64,000 nucleotides of DNA from Tetrahymena elliotti 4EA (GCA_000231825.2 JH720305.1:1315557-1379556); one strand, 5' to 3'; shown: positions 49,401 through 62,523, counted from the stretch's first letter. The notes: generated by a model from the letters alone, not told the origin. Made by a program: numbers and translations.

Positions 49401-50311
49401 ACAAGAGTTTGTTAGCTAGAAAATTATACTTTCATTTTAAGCTCTAAATTATTTACGTTTATTGACGAGTTTTCTAAGGCATTTTTTGCTTTTATTGAGC
49501 TTTCTATTGAACTCATATCCACAAACATCTTCCATGGCTACCTCTTACAAAAGATAAGAATCTATTCTACTTCTCCATAGAAGGAAAACTTTTCAAAAAT
49601 GATTCTATGTTCTATGACTTGATCTTGAGGATTTTGGACCATAACTAAAAGAACTTTAGAAGGTTTAACTTTGGATTAGTAATCCATCTTAGAAGATGAG
49701 TCATCTTAAGGACTATTATTATTGTTATTGCTCAGACCAAAATTTTTATTCTGAGCGTTAATATTGGAGTTATTCTCATTCATGCCTTAACTCTTGCTAT
49801 TGTTATTGCTATCATTTGTATGATTACTACTACTTACATAATATAGATATTGATAATCAGATTAAGAACTTTAATCATTCTGCTATTCCTACTTTTTAAT
49901 TTGAGAGTCCACATAAGATTAAATTTGTTGTTTATATTCGATTCCTTATTATTTTTCTTTTGATTAAGAGATATTTTAACTATCTCTTTCTTGACCAAAT
50001 TCGTTTTGAGCTTATGATGAACTTCCAGAGTCAAACATAGGATAAGCTTATAGATTGTGTTTTTCTTAATTTTGATTTTTATATGAGCAAGAAGATGAAG
50101 AAGAAGAATTAATATTACCATTTGCTAAGTTTGAGTTACTATGAGTAGTATCATTTGGTGAGTCACAATTTTCACCCAAGTTGTTGGTCAAAGTAGTATT
50201 ATTTTAAACTGAATTTTCATTTTAATTGCCATTTTAGATTTTACCCTACTCTTAATGTTCTTTTTCTATGTAATATGGCTACCCTTTGTTAGTGTCACCT
50301 TATTTATTCAT
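46455..50311 (-). CDS. PTB/hnRNP-L-like RNA-binding protein, three RRMs (joined model)
   Basis: Model: exons 48987-50311 and 46455-48585, intron 401 nt, 1151 residues, closing phase. RRM-like domains lie at about residues 217-300 (SKVLLVMVQNP, FYGEVEQILIF), 944-1020 (SLVIYVNHL, FGDIVKIILKR, NTAFIEYM) and 1050-1125 (SLVLHISSL, YGKIEAIHI). The last two are separated by a linker (TNRFQKDSKM) like the one between RRM3 and RRM4 of PTB. The family binds pyrimidine-rich RNA and controls splicing and mRNA fate. The sequence between RRMs is Gln, Asn, Met and Ser-rich, much longer than in animals (~530 residues). Joining is suggested by matching composition on both sides of the intron, but the acceptor TATAAAAAG is unusual. 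The alternative is two genes, 48773-50311 and 46455-48578, only 194 nt apart. Confidence 0.75.
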
Positions 50312-51876
50312 TTCCTATGCTTTTATTGAAAATATTATGTCTCAGTTTAAGAGCTCTATTGATTTTATCTGATGAATCTGTATTAAGACTTGTTAGTTAG
50401 TTGGTTTATTTGTTTATTTATTTGTTTTATTACGCAAATGTAATTCTTTGGCTAAAGTGCTAGATGGTTTTTAAAAAATATATATTAATGTTATCAATTT
50501 TAACTTATTTATATTTTTTTTTAATATTTATATAATAAATTATCACGCAATTTATGATTGAGAGAACCTTTTTTCATAGTTTGTAAACTGATTTTATGAT
50601 ATATAAAAATATCTATCAATACCTTAAATTTAAAAATTTAGAATATCTCATTAGTTAAATAGTTATTTTAATATCTTTTAAATCTAAAATAATTTTTTAT
50701 TCTTCAAATTTTCATAAAGTATTGTTTTATTTTTCTAAGTTATTTAGCTATTGTATTGTTGTTCATCATCATAAACAAGATTTCCACAAATATAAAAAAA
50801 TGATTAAAAAACGCATAATACTAAACAAACCTCTCTATGTGCAAAATTTTTACTTATTCTTAAACATCATAAGATAAAATGGTAAATTTGAATATAAAAT
50901 AAGTAAGAAAGTTTATGCTCTTTCAAAAATTAATAAAATGAGTGATTTTAATTCATTTTAAATTAACTAAAATTAGCCTGACAAATTTTTACCAATTCTT
51001 TCTTTATAATTGTTTTTATTTGCCAAACAAATTATTTTCTATCAAGTTGTAGATAAATCCAAAAGAAGTGTTTTTTTGAGTCCTAAACACATAAATAAAT
51101 TAAATTAATTGATTCTTTACTCGGGTTACTAAAATTTTGTTTTTGTCATTCTTATTAAATGTAAAATTCATAATAGAAAAATAAGTAAGATCAATAAACA
51201 TTTTTTTTTTACTTTCTAAAAGATACTAGATTCATTATTTATTATTTACCCAGTAAACTAACAAAATAGTAGGTCACTTTTGTTAGGTTATAAAACTAAT
51301 TAAAATATTTTTTTAATTGAATCACTTCATTTTATCTAAATCCCAAAAAAATTTGTTTTTTTTGAAGTTTTATCAAGTTAATACCATATTTCGAATCTTC
51401 TAAAATTACTAGTATTCAAAATATGATGAGCTTACCTCATTTTCAAATAATTTACTTTCCATCATATTAAGCAATTTTATTTAAGATATAATATTAATTT
51501 CACTTTCATTTGTTTGAATGGTAATTAAATGTTGAATATATCAATCAATACTTTACCAATCCAAGATCAAAAAATAAAGACTTTAAATAATAACAAATTT
51601 TAATAATTTCAGTATTTATTAACAAATTTTTTATCTCTTAAAAAATAATAATAAAGTATCTAGCTTTTAAAACTTTTGAAAATTAAAATTTTTAATATTT
51701 TTCATTCAAAATTAGGAGTTGAAGTGTGTACTTGTAAAATATTTTCCCAAAATTTTGAATCTGTTTTCAAAATAAATTAAATTCCTTTTAAGAATTCTGC
51801 TAGAATTGATAATTTAGAAATATTAGAAGTAGTCTTAATAATTAACAAATCTAGTGATTACATTAATTTTTATATA
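50312..51876. other. Divergent intergenic region
   Basis: 1.56 kb between the start of the PTB-like gene (minus) and a small plus-strand gene. It is A+T-rich with TTTG/TTTA repeats near 50400-50425. Nothing else seen. Confidence 0.6.
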
Positions 51877-52371
51877 ATGCAACAACCAAAAAGAAACTTT
51901 GATTTATATAAGCTCATTACTGAAAAACAAATCAGCTCTGAAGTAGCTGATTTAATTTAGGATGAGTAGTCCTCCTTTATTTCTGTGCGTATTTATGGAT
52001 AATTTATTGGTTTTGTCCCAAAAAATGTTATATAGGAGTAATTAGATAAAATAAAGAATCTATCTAGTAAGGAGCTAGCTAAAAATAAAATCTTTAAATT
52101 TCTTTCTGAGTATAACAAAAATAATTAAAAATAAGATGAGCTGTCTCATGATATTTATGGATACTTTAAGGTCTAATAGCATTAATTTGTACTAAATTTA
52201 GAAAACTCATAGAAAGAAGTAAAAATGATTGCTGATGATTTCTACTTTATGAATGGAAGAATATATAAAACAAATCATGATATTTTGATATTGTAAGCTC
52301 ATCATGTATATCAAATGCAAAAACCTACTCTCTAAATACTTTAAGCAGCATCAGAAATAAATTAAAATTGA
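51877..52371 (+). CDS. Hypothetical protein, 164 residues
   Basis: A single frame from ATG 51877 to TGA 52369, 164 residues, with six or more internal TAA/TAG Gln codons and no TGA. It starts MQQPKRNFDLYKLITEKQIS. The composition is balanced and folded-looking, with alternating hydrophobic strands (SSFISVRIYGQFIGFVPKNV) followed by charged helices and FYFMNGRIYKTNHDILIL. The first half could be a small beta-rich (OB- or PH-like) fold, but this is only a shape impression. No signal peptide, membrane segment or catalytic motif is present. I do not recognise the family. It is convergent with the SR-protein gene. Confidence 0.6.
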
Positions 52372-54119
52372 TATATTACATTAAAAAGGGCTGATTTTTC
52401 TACAACATAACACAATAATCTTACATAAAATTAAATAGTGACAATAAATTAATTAAAGAAATTTAATATTGCTTTTGGATACTATTAGTTAATATTTTTC
52501 TACAATTTAAAATATTTAAACATGCGCAATTATGTTACTCATTTTTATAAATGTACTTAAATATTAAAAAACATTATTTTAATAAATTCATTTTTTTTAA
52601 ATATTTTTTTCTTTCAATATCAAAAAAATTTCTTAATAAAAAAACATTCATTAGTGAAAGTATTTTTTTGGTTTTTATTTAATTTTAAAATTTAAAATGA
52701 TTTTATCAAAAGTTGGAAATAAAAAATATAAAAAATTAAATTAGATGATAGTTTAATTTTAGTTTTGCTTTAAAATTTGTTTAATGAATGGATTTATTTA
52801 AAATAAAATTTAATTTTAAAATGTTTAATTTATTAAATATATTTATTATTAATTCATAGTAAAAAGAATGAATGATATTCCAATATCTTGCCTAAATAAT
52901 AAAAAATACAATTTAATAATAATATAAGAATGTTAAATAAATAAATAAAAAAAATTATTAGATTTGATACCTAAAATATTTTGCTTTAATATTTTATTTT
53001 TTCAATCATTACTTTATTTTCTATTTGTTTTTCAAAATTTCAACTTGCTTTTTTGGTTGCTTGAATGCTTGCTTGCATTATGTTGAATACAAATCAACTT
53101 CTCATGAAAGTGTTTGCTTTTTCTGAACAAAATTGCAGTAATTTCATTTAAAAATCTGATTTTCTTTATTTCTGCAATTTAATTTTTCTTTTCATTTCTT
53201 ATTCAAATCAAATCAACAACAATTCATTCTTTTTCAATCAAATCAAATCAACATGCATGAAAATAATCATTTCTATGAAAAATATCTAAAACAATTCCTT
53301 TTTCCACAAAATTCACAATAACTCCGAAATCTGTCACAAAAAACAATCAATCAATTTTTTTTCTTATTGAATTCAATTTCACAAATCGTTTCTTTAGTAA
53401 TTTCTATCAATCTCATATTTCAGCTGGAACAAACTCTAATCTGAACACAATTCTGAATTTCAATCAAAATAATAGTAATTCAATCATGCATAGATCGAGT
53501 CTCACATAATAATAAGGAACAAAAAACATCACAATAAAATTATTTTATACTTTCTCAAAAAAAAAAATATAAATATATTAATAATAATAATGTTGATAAT
53601 AGAATTTAGATGATTAAAGTATTTAGAAAGAGAGGGAGAGAGTGTGTAAGTAAGTAAGTGTATGTGTGTGAGCTTAAAAAGAGAAGAATTAAAACCTTTT
53701 TTATTATTGGTTGTTTGTTTACTTTTGTTTGAACTACATTGTATGGTTGATAAACTTAAGCATTCCATTTAAATGTTCTTTCATTCATTCGTTATTATTT
53801 TTTCTTTCTGGTTTATATTTCTCACTGTCTTAATTGCTTTGCTAGTTTATAGGCTTAATCTGTTCATATATTTTTTGTTTCAGTTCTAATTCTTCTTAAT
53901 ATCTTGCATGTAATTTAGTTCTATTAGTCCATAAGTATCTGATGAATGACAATAGTTTTTATAACTCTAAGTGCATTATGTGATGGATAAATGGATGGAT
54001 GAGATTACTACTACTTAAAACACCAAAACTCTTCAAAGTATTTATTTTTAATTATATTATGATATTATATATTATGAGTTGAAGGAATCAAGCTATTTAT
54101 TAAATCTATATAAAGGCTA
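52372..54119. other. Intergenic between convergent genes, with a C-rich strand segment
   Basis: 1.75 kb without a supported gene. At about 53190-53520 the plus strand is visibly C-over-G skewed and carries repeated AATCAAATCAA/CAATCAA motifs. A G-rich stretch (GAGAGGGAGAGAGTGTGTAAG) lies near 53629-53649. Confidence 0.5.
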
Positions 54120-55596
54120 TCATTGAGAAGTATTAACTTCCTTAATTTAGTCATTTATATTTCCATTCATTTTCATATCTCCATTTTATTATTTATTGAC
54201 ACTGGCAGAGTTAGAGCGGCTGGAATTACTATTAGATCTAGATGATTGAGAAGAAGAAGATTCAGATCTCTTTCTCTCCTTTCTGGAATTAGATCTTGCA
54301 GAGTGGCTGCTAGAAGAGCTGCTTCTTCTAGAATGCTTTCTAGATCTTCTTTTTCTGTCTTTGTCAGCATACTTATCATGAGGGCTTCTGCTTCTGCTAT
54401 TGTCTCTTCTGCTCTTGCCTCTCATTTTGTCATTGCTTCTACTTCTTTCTCTATAAGGTCTTCTTTCTCTATCAGGTCTAAATCCTATTATATGATAAAA
54501 AGTTATTACAATCAAATAAAGAAATAAGAATTATTGAAGAATGAAAAATATATTCTAATTCAAATGATGATGCTTTTGTAGCAATATTAATTTGAAAAAT
54601 GCAGATCAGTATAAGAAATGTGAATAAAAAATATTAGTTAGACACATCGGTGAATATTAATTAGATTATTCTTTGAAATCAGGAAGTTTGAGATTAATTT
54701 AAAAAAAATATATTTGAGTGAGCTAATTGTTATTTTATGATGATAATACATGATCGCAACAAATTAGTGAATTAATAGAAAGACAAATAATAATTTGATT
54801 AATAGTGAGCAAGTGATAAGGAGTTAAGAATTTAAAAAAGCAAATTAACTCATTTTTATTCTTTTTTGAAAGCATATCAAATTTCATCCATTTTAATTCT
54901 TAAAATTGTTAATTTGTAAGTGGGAAGAACAAATACCACTGTTAAAACAAAAGAAAAATGGCTTTTTGTTTATGGTTGTTTATTTTTTCTTAAAAAAATT
55001 TTAAGGAGTTAAGAAGATATATTTTTAAAAATTGATTGAAATGATAAATCTTTACCATTAGTTCTTCCACTTCTAGAATCTCTTCTGTCTCTTCCACCAC
55101 TACTTCTAGCTTCAGGGCAGTTTTTGGAGATGTGACCTTGTCCTTTGCATGTGAAGCATAAGCCTTCCTTCATAAACTTTTCTTTGTCACTTCTAGGTGG
55201 TCCACTAGTTCCTCTTCTGTAGCTATCACCACTGCTGCGGCCACGATCATTGCCATAACGAGAAGAGCTTTAAGGACCTCCTCTGTATCCGTTTTGGTCT
55301 CTATAACTGTTACCGTATCTGCTATCTCTGGGATATCTACCATTGTCATCATCTCTGCTCTTCTTGAGAGTATGTTCGACCAATAAATTTCCTCCTAAAG
55401 AATCAGAACCATTGAGTTTTGAAATAGCCTTTTCAGCTTGGTCTTAATATTTGTAAGATACAGTAGCATAACCTTCACGGTCATTAACTTTGCAACTGTA
55501 GATATCACCATACTTACCGAATGTTTCTTCTATTTCTTTTCTACCTACGTTGTTACCAAACTTGGCAACATAAAGTTTTGTTTATGGGCGTGACAT
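54120..55596 (-). CDS. SR-type splicing factor with RRM, CCHC zinc knuckle and RS tail
   Basis: Two exons, 55056-55596 and 54120-54484, with a 571-nt intron; closing phase, 301 residues. An RRM occupies about residues 6-78 (KLYVAKFG as RNP2, EGYATVSYKY as RNP1). A zinc knuckle CFTCKGQGHISKNC (CCHC) is at about 147-160. The C-terminal half is rich in Arg-Ser and Ser-Arg pairs (SRSRSPHDKY, RRSRKHSRRSSSSSSHS). The order RRM-knuckle-RS is that of SRSF7/RSZ-type splicing factors, which bind pre-mRNA in the nucleus and recruit the spliceosome through phosphorylated RS tails. GC content is well above that of the surroundings, as expected for a highly expressed gene. A Gly/Arg/Tyr/Asp-rich linker joins RRM and knuckle. 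Confidence 0.92.
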
Positions 55597-56737
55597 TTTT
55601 TTAAATCTAATGTGAATTATTATTTTTCAAAATTTATTTACTTTTAATTTATTATTATTATTTTCTGAATTACCTTTTTCTTTGATTATTAGTTTTATAA
55701 ATATGTATCGCTTTGTTTGATCTATCTATCTATATAACTAACTAATAAAAAATTAATCAATTTATAGATAGATAGACATCTGGTACCTAATTTTTAAATT
55801 AATTAACTTAAAAGAAACAAATCCCATCTCATTAGTAAAAATCACTTTATTTTTTCTTAACTTGTAAGCATTTTAGATAAATTTTTTCAACACTTATCTT
55901 TTCTCCTTTTTTAGATAATTCAGCTTAAATATCTATTTCATAGACAATCTTCCTTTTTTAAGTAATTTTTTCCATAAATCACAAAACAAATATTCTACAC
56001 AATTTCTTTCTTTTTTTAAATAGCTATAAAAAAACATCTGGTTTGTAATAAAAAGTATATAGTTTGTTCATTTAAATGAATTAATAAATAGATAATTAAT
56101 TTTACAAATTAAAAAATAACCATTTAAAAAAATACTAATTATCCCCTCTAAAATATGAATATTTTATGATAAATAACCTTATTTAGATTTTTTTCATTTA
56201 AGTTAAATAAAAAAAATATTTTCTTGTATCTTTTGAGATTAAGAAAAGATAATAAAACTGAAGACTAAAATAAAAATATTAAAGTTATCATAGAGGTTGT
56301 TATTTGACTTAAAATTTAAAATAACTTATTCCACTCAATTAATCAAGCAACCTATTCCAAACATATAAATTTAATTTTTTGAAAAGAAAACTAAATAAGA
56401 GATACAAAGATTTTATAAATAAATTTTTAAATGAATACAAGAAATATATGAAATAGTAAATATTTTGTAATTAAGATTATAAAATAAACATAATTCATAT
56501 CTTTAAGCAATCATTAAGCCTTTTTTAAATTTATTTTTTAGTGAATTTTGTCTTTTTAAAATTAAAAAGTAAATTGAAGACATATTAAAATAATTTATTA
56601 TATTAATTTTCTCTTTTTTTGGAATGTAATTTAATAAGTTTTTGCAAAGCTTTAAATAAGCTTTTCTGATAAGAATTTCATTAAGTCTAGACATATTTAA
56701 TCAAAAATATTGAATCAATTTATGTTAGATGCTTAAA
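55597..56737. other. Intergenic, no gene seen
   Basis: 1.14 kb upstream of the SR-protein gene and downstream of the PP2C gene. It includes a pair of inverted CTATCTAT/GATAGATAG stretches near 55720-55775. No supported gene. Confidence 0.6.
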
Positions 56738-59700
56738 TCAATTCTTATTGTAACTAGTATTAGAAATCTATTTTATATCTTGTTATTGCTGAATTTATTA
56801 TCCTTAAATTTATGTAGCACCATACTTTTAATTATATGCATTATTGTTTTATTAGCTGTAAGGGGATTTTATTGAAATTTAGTTTTATTCTTATTGTTAA
56901 ATCAAACCTTGATTTTATAGAGATTATTATTATTATGCTTGATTCTATTATGATTGCTATTGCTACATAGCCTATGAAAGTTTACTGTTTGATGATATTT
57001 ACTAAGAGACTTATTGTTATTGATAAAAATTATCAGATTATCCTTACTTACCATAATTATTTCCTAGTTAATTGCTTATGAAATTATTATAACTGCTATT
57101 GTATGATGAATTCTTCTAATTGTTGACAAGTGAACTAACATTTGGTGGATTTGCACTTGCTCTAACTGAGAGCATTTCATTTGACTGGAAGCTTATTCCT
57201 TAACTTTGCATAGAAGAAGCACCAGGGGTAAGGGGTTATCTACTTTTAGTTTTATCTAAATTTTGCAAGGTCTTTGTTAAATTTTACTGTGTTGATAAAT
57301 ATTGATTAGTATTAGGTAAAGCTTGATTTTAGCTTTATTAGTATAAGAGAGATTACTATTATTATTAGGATTGCTAAGGAATTTATTGTGACTGATACTA
57401 AATTTAATTTTGTAAGTACTATTACTTATTTTCTTATTAAAAGTTTTAGTTATTATTACTATTTTGATTTTCACTATTTTAGTTCATTTAAAATTTAATG
57501 CCATTCTCTTTAGGTGTTGCCTTGCTGTATGGGCTCATAGACAGATTATATTAATTTTCATTAGCAACATGTAAAGAATATTTATTATTATTATTGTTAT
57601 TGCTTTAAGTGTTTTCTAACTAAAGAAAATTCTCACTTTATATTTATGATGCTTTTGATGGAACATTAATTTTAGGTGCAGATGAACTTTATTAATTAGA
57701 AACGGGAAGTTACTTCTTTGGTACATCTTCTTACTTCTCAGAGCTTTACTACAGCTGTTGTTAGTAAGAATTAGGTTGTTGATTTTTTTCGATTTGCGTC
57801 TTTTAATTTGAAGAATTTTAATTTTGTTCTATGTTTTGATTTTTCTATTTATTTTTGTTGGGGAAAAGCTGTCTTTTTAAATTGTCAAATCCAATAAGTA
57901 CGACAGTAATATTATCCATAGTCTTTCTTCCCAAGGAGAATTTCATTATAGTATCTACAGCTAATCCACAAAATTCATGTACATTTGTATATTAATGCAT
58001 CTTCTAGTAGTTTACTTGATGCCAGATGCTTTCAATTGATTCTTTTGTAGTCAACTTATCAAAGATTCCATCACCTTTTTTTATTTACTTATTAAGAACA
58101 ATATTTATACGAATTTTAATATTTACTTGCTAGTAAAATAAAGTCAAAATCATCTTAGATCTCAAACTCTTTTATATCTGGTACTGCTATTACCACATTA
58201 GGATTTCCACCAAGTTTAGGAAGTTTTGCTTCAATATCACCAAAAGTTCTAGTTACCTTTTATTGATTAATTTATGTTCAACACTCTGTGAGAATTAAAA
58301 TTTGTTAAATTCAATTTACTGAAAGACGCCCAGGAAGAACTCTATGTGGTCCATAGATTGGCTATGACAAATTAGACATCCCCATAATGCTTGAAGCACT
58401 TCCAAAAGCATTTTAAAAATTCATAATTTTAGTTCTATAATTTAAGAAGAAGTTATAACTCCAATATTTTCATAAAATAAATATTAATTACTAATAAATT
58501 TTTCCTCCTGCTTCTTAAATTCTTTTTTATTCGTAGTCATCTAATGGTTTATGATCTCTAGATAACTCATAAGCTCTTTATCCACCTGATCCACTCATAA
58601 TAGCTCTACTATCTCCTACATTAGCTACATAGCATCTAGTACCTAAATTAAATAATAAAAGTTGATTCTTTTAATTCAATAAAATAAGGTAATTTACCAA
58701 CTATCATCACAACGATAGCACAAGAGCCAGATTTTTCTACTTGACCCTCTTTAAGCTAAGCTTATTTTAAAAACTACTTTTCAGCAGCTTCAAACCCATT
58801 GATAATTGCTTATCTAGGATTCTTTGGGAAATTAGAATCTTTAATAACAAATTAATGCAAATTATCTCTGAGGAAATCTGCACATGTAACACCTCCATGA
58901 CCATCATACACACCAAAGAATGAGCATTTAGGCCATTAAACATCAGTTTCTGTATTTTTTCCTTATGGTTTCATAATATTAAGGATTATAGAAACACGAT
59001 CTTCATTGTAATTACGAATAAGCCCTTAGTTAGTATTAGCAGCATAGCTTTTGACTATCCCATTTCTTTTAACTGAATATTTAGTTTTTTCGTGGTTAGG
59101 TATCACTGTTGTATTAATAAGGTCAATAATTGAATTTTGAAGATTAGCTGTTTAAGTTTCTTCATATGGAATTTCATCAGAATTAGGTTGTTATAAAGTA
59201 AAGATTTTGGAATTAAGTCCTGATTTATTAGAAATTTAAGATAAATCTTTAGTAAAGTCATTAGTATCTATTTCAATTCTTTCAACACTACTTTTAACAA
59301 TGTAGTTGTTATTTAATGCTGTTTAAACACCTGATGATGAGCTGCTAAAACTACTTTAGGAATTATCAGCTTTTTGCTAAGAGGAGCTGCTACCATTATT
59401 AGTAGTAGAAGATGTATTATTATTGTTATTGTTGTTGTTGCTGCTGCTACTACTATTGTTGTTATTTCTATTCATTAAATCACTCTAATTATTGGCATTA
59501 TTATGAGCTGAATTGTTTGATTTAGTTTTTTACTAATTATTTGCTCCAGCTTGCTAGCTTGTAAGATTTATAGAATTCATTTAAGAAGAAGAAGGGAGAG
59601 CTTGTGTACTAGTAGATAATAATTTATTACTATTGCTTACTTGATTAGAGTTATGTCTGAGAGCAGAGTGAGACGAGTTTATATGAGAATGAGATATTGA

Positions 59701-61896
59701 CTACATTTAAAATATGTTGATATTTTCACTACCACTTGATTACTTTCTGCTTGTTACAGAGGTATTATTATTGAATCCTAAAGTAAATTTTGATTGAGGA
59801 GATAAAAATACTTTGTTAGAGCTTATAGGACTTTTTAATTAGGCAAAAGAAGCAGTGCTTAATTTAGGACTCTTTGATTTATTGTTATTGTTTTAACTAT
59901 TTGACTAAGTTTAATTTATTGGATTAGCGACTCCCTATTAAGGATTAGTTTTTTCATTAGCTATATCTGATGATAGAGGAGATTCTGTTTACTATTGTTA
60001 TGTTTGTAATTATTTTTATGAGTCTGAACTAGACTAACGAACTAAACTTAAATCTTTGGATTTCGATAAACTTTTGTTAGAATATAAACCTAAATTGTAA
60101 GGGTTTCTTGATGAAGAAGAATTAGATTAATTAGCTGCACTTCTTACACTTGAGATACTTAGAGAATTAATGTATGGTGAGTTCAAATTACCATAATTCA
60201 AATTATTTGTTTCAATATTTAGACCAGACCTTTAGTTGATAGAATGATGTTAGCGTGTCTTTGTTGGTGTTAACTTTTTAAGTGAATAAGGATTATACAT
60301 ATTAATACTACTACTACTTACACTTTATTAATTGTTATTATTGCTTTAAACATTAGAAGTGTCAGTAATATTGCTTAAACTAGTAGATCCATTTGGTTGC
60401 ATATTTGATGAATTTAGATTCTTTTTTTATGTGTTGTATGAATTTTTTATCTGACTAAAACCATATTATTACTAATTCTACTAAGCTACTAAATTTTTTT
60501 AAGAAGAATCAGAGTTGATTTATTTCTCATTTTATTATTAGCTATTGAATTGAATCTATGTATTTCCTTATGATTAAGCAGATTATACTATAACTTAACT
60601 GTTGCTGAACTAATTTTATTATTATTATGATTGCATTCCTTGAGTGTTTTGAATTTGATAATACTACTATTACTAATAGTTGCTGCTATTATTATTATTA
60701 TTGTTATTATTACTATTTTGGTACTATTTGCTATTTTGTTGTGAGTATGTGCTCTTAGCTGAATTTTATACACTGTACTGTGAAGGAAATTAATTCACAG
60801 AGGTTTGCTATTGGTTTTATTGATATTATTGCTACTATTGTTGCTACTATTACTAAGAATTAATTTCTTTTTAGTTAGATTGAGATTATAATTTTGATGA
60901 GCTATTTGGGTAATTATCAGTCATTGAACGTGAATAATTATAACGCTATTTTGGTGTTTATAGCTCATAGAAATTTGCTTATTAATACTACTATTAATTC
61001 TACTACTGTTATTGCTAAGGTGATGCTTGATGCTGTTAGGAGCCTACTTAGTTATTAGAGTTTGAAGAAGGATTTGCTGTATTCTATAGTTAACTTTGTA
61101 AATTATTGGAGGAGTTATTTATCACTACTTAGCTATTCTATAGTTGCTTGTTTGTAGTAGATAATTATTGATTTTATTAATTTGAATACCCTGAATTATT
61201 TATAAAGCTATTTTATTAATTTTAGTTTATACTTAAAGAAGAAGCTTCTTTTTAAGATATTTAACTACTAGGGACATAATAATTTTTTAAGTTGCCTTTT
61301 TGCATATAAGAAGGAGTCACATCAACTGTAGTTCTTCTATCTTTAATGTAAGAAATACCAGAACCACTTGACCTTACTTAAGACTATTGCTTATTCTCTA
61401 ACTTGGAAGCTTTTATAAAATTTGCAGAAGTATTTAACCCGCTACTATTTAATCCTGATTGTTATTGCTGTTAGTATGTTTGGCTGTGCTAAGACAAAAC
61501 TTGCTGAATAGAATTTCCAAATTAATTAACTTAATTTGAATAGGTTTTCTAATTATTTTGCTAAGGAGTACTGCTTATATTAGTAGGATAAACATCGCTG
61601 CTTACAGAATGACTCTCTAATTATTTAGGTGTATTTTAAGAGTTACCATAACGGTTTTAGAAACCCTAATCTATTAAATACCCATGACCTTTAGGAGTCA
61701 ATTAATTATTAACATTCTTTTAAGGAGGTAATTTTGCTGCTGGATTAAGCCCATCTTAAGGTGTGTTTAGTTAAAGTGGAGTGTTTGAACTTGGCTCATT
61801 ACTGTTCTTGCTTTTTCTAACTTCTTCAAGCTAATTGAAGTTTCTCATCATCTAATTCAAATAACTTGCATTTTACAAACTAATCTATTACTTCAT
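56738..61896 (-). CDS. PP2C-type (PPM) Ser/Thr phosphatase within long Gln/Asn-rich sequence
   Basis: Five exons with closing phase: 58698-61896, 58492-58642, 58320-58434, 58127-58256 and 56738-58074, giving 1643 residues. The phosphatase domain spans about residues 945-1260. It begins SYAANTNQGLIRNYNEDR (first metal-binding region), then FFGVYDGHGG with the metal-binding Asp, VGDSRAIMSGSGG, GRLSVTRTFGD, ASDGIFDKL, and DNITVVLIGF. These are the ordered motifs of the metal-dependent PPM family. The ~940 N-terminal residues and ~380 C-terminal residues are dominated by Gln, Asn and Ser, with Gln mostly as TAA/TAG. Short SPxK/TPxK-like sites are scattered there and could be kinase targets. The ordinary family size is 300-400 residues, so three quarters of this protein is disordered addition. 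The first exon (3.2 kb) has no TGA. Confidence 0.92.
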
Positions 61897-62034
61897 ATTA
61901 AAATAACCTTGTTCCTTTTTTATTGCTAATATTGATAGTTCTTTGGTTAAAATAACATCTAATTAATTATTACAATTTTAATTAATTAATTGTTGTAAAT
62001 TAAAATAAGAATCTTTTCAAAGCTTTTTAAACTA

Positions 62035-62111
62035 CTTGCTTGTTTGTTTGATTGATTGATTGAATGAATGATTTATTTCATTTTTCTTTAAAAAACAAAC
62101 AAGCAAGCAAG
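62035..62111. repeat. Inverted repeat upstream of the PP2C gene
   Basis: Left arm CTTGCTTGTTTGTTTG (62035-62050) and right arm CAAACAAGCAAGCAAG (62096-62111) are complementary at 15 of 16 positions, with a 45-nt loop made largely of GATT/GAAT repeats. It lies about 140-215 nt upstream of the PP2C start codon. Confidence 0.7.
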
Positions 62112-62190
62112 AGATAAATCCTTTCTTATTTATTTATTTTTCTTTCTTTTAATCTTTATTTTTTACTTAACATATAGCTTTTTTTCACTA

Positions 62191-62523
62191 TCATTTTTCA
62201 TTTTTTTATTTTATCAATATGAAAATCAGCTAGCAGTAGCTGTTTATCATTTATACATAAATTAAATAAAGATAAAAATTTTAATATTTAAACATATAGA
62301 TAAATAGATAGATAAACTCTAAAAAAAGCAAACAAAATTTACAGAAAAAAAATTACTTCCTAATTTTTTTTAGTTTTTCATGGCAATTACACTTTTCTTA
62401 TTATTAATTTATTTATTTTTTTGTAAGATTTATTTCATAGTTTCTATACTTTTTCTTAATTTCCATGCACTTTACTGATTTTAAAATATCCTTTAAAGAT
62501 TCTCGCGGTATGTTAGCTTTCAT
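62191..62523 (-). CDS. Possible small protein, weak
   Basis: A frame of 110 residues from ATG 62523 to TGA 62191. Only the first ~55 residues look coding-like (MKANIPRESLKDILKSVKCM, then KCNCHEKL); the rest is low-complexity and hydrophobic, as random A+T-rich DNA would give. It could be the first exon of a spliced gene or chance. No family recognised. Confidence 0.2.

Noticed and set aside
54173..54527. Ser/Arg-rich open frames on both strands besides the annotated one
   Set aside because: They are frame shadows of the RS-repeat exon of the SR protein, caused by the AGA/TCT repeat composition.
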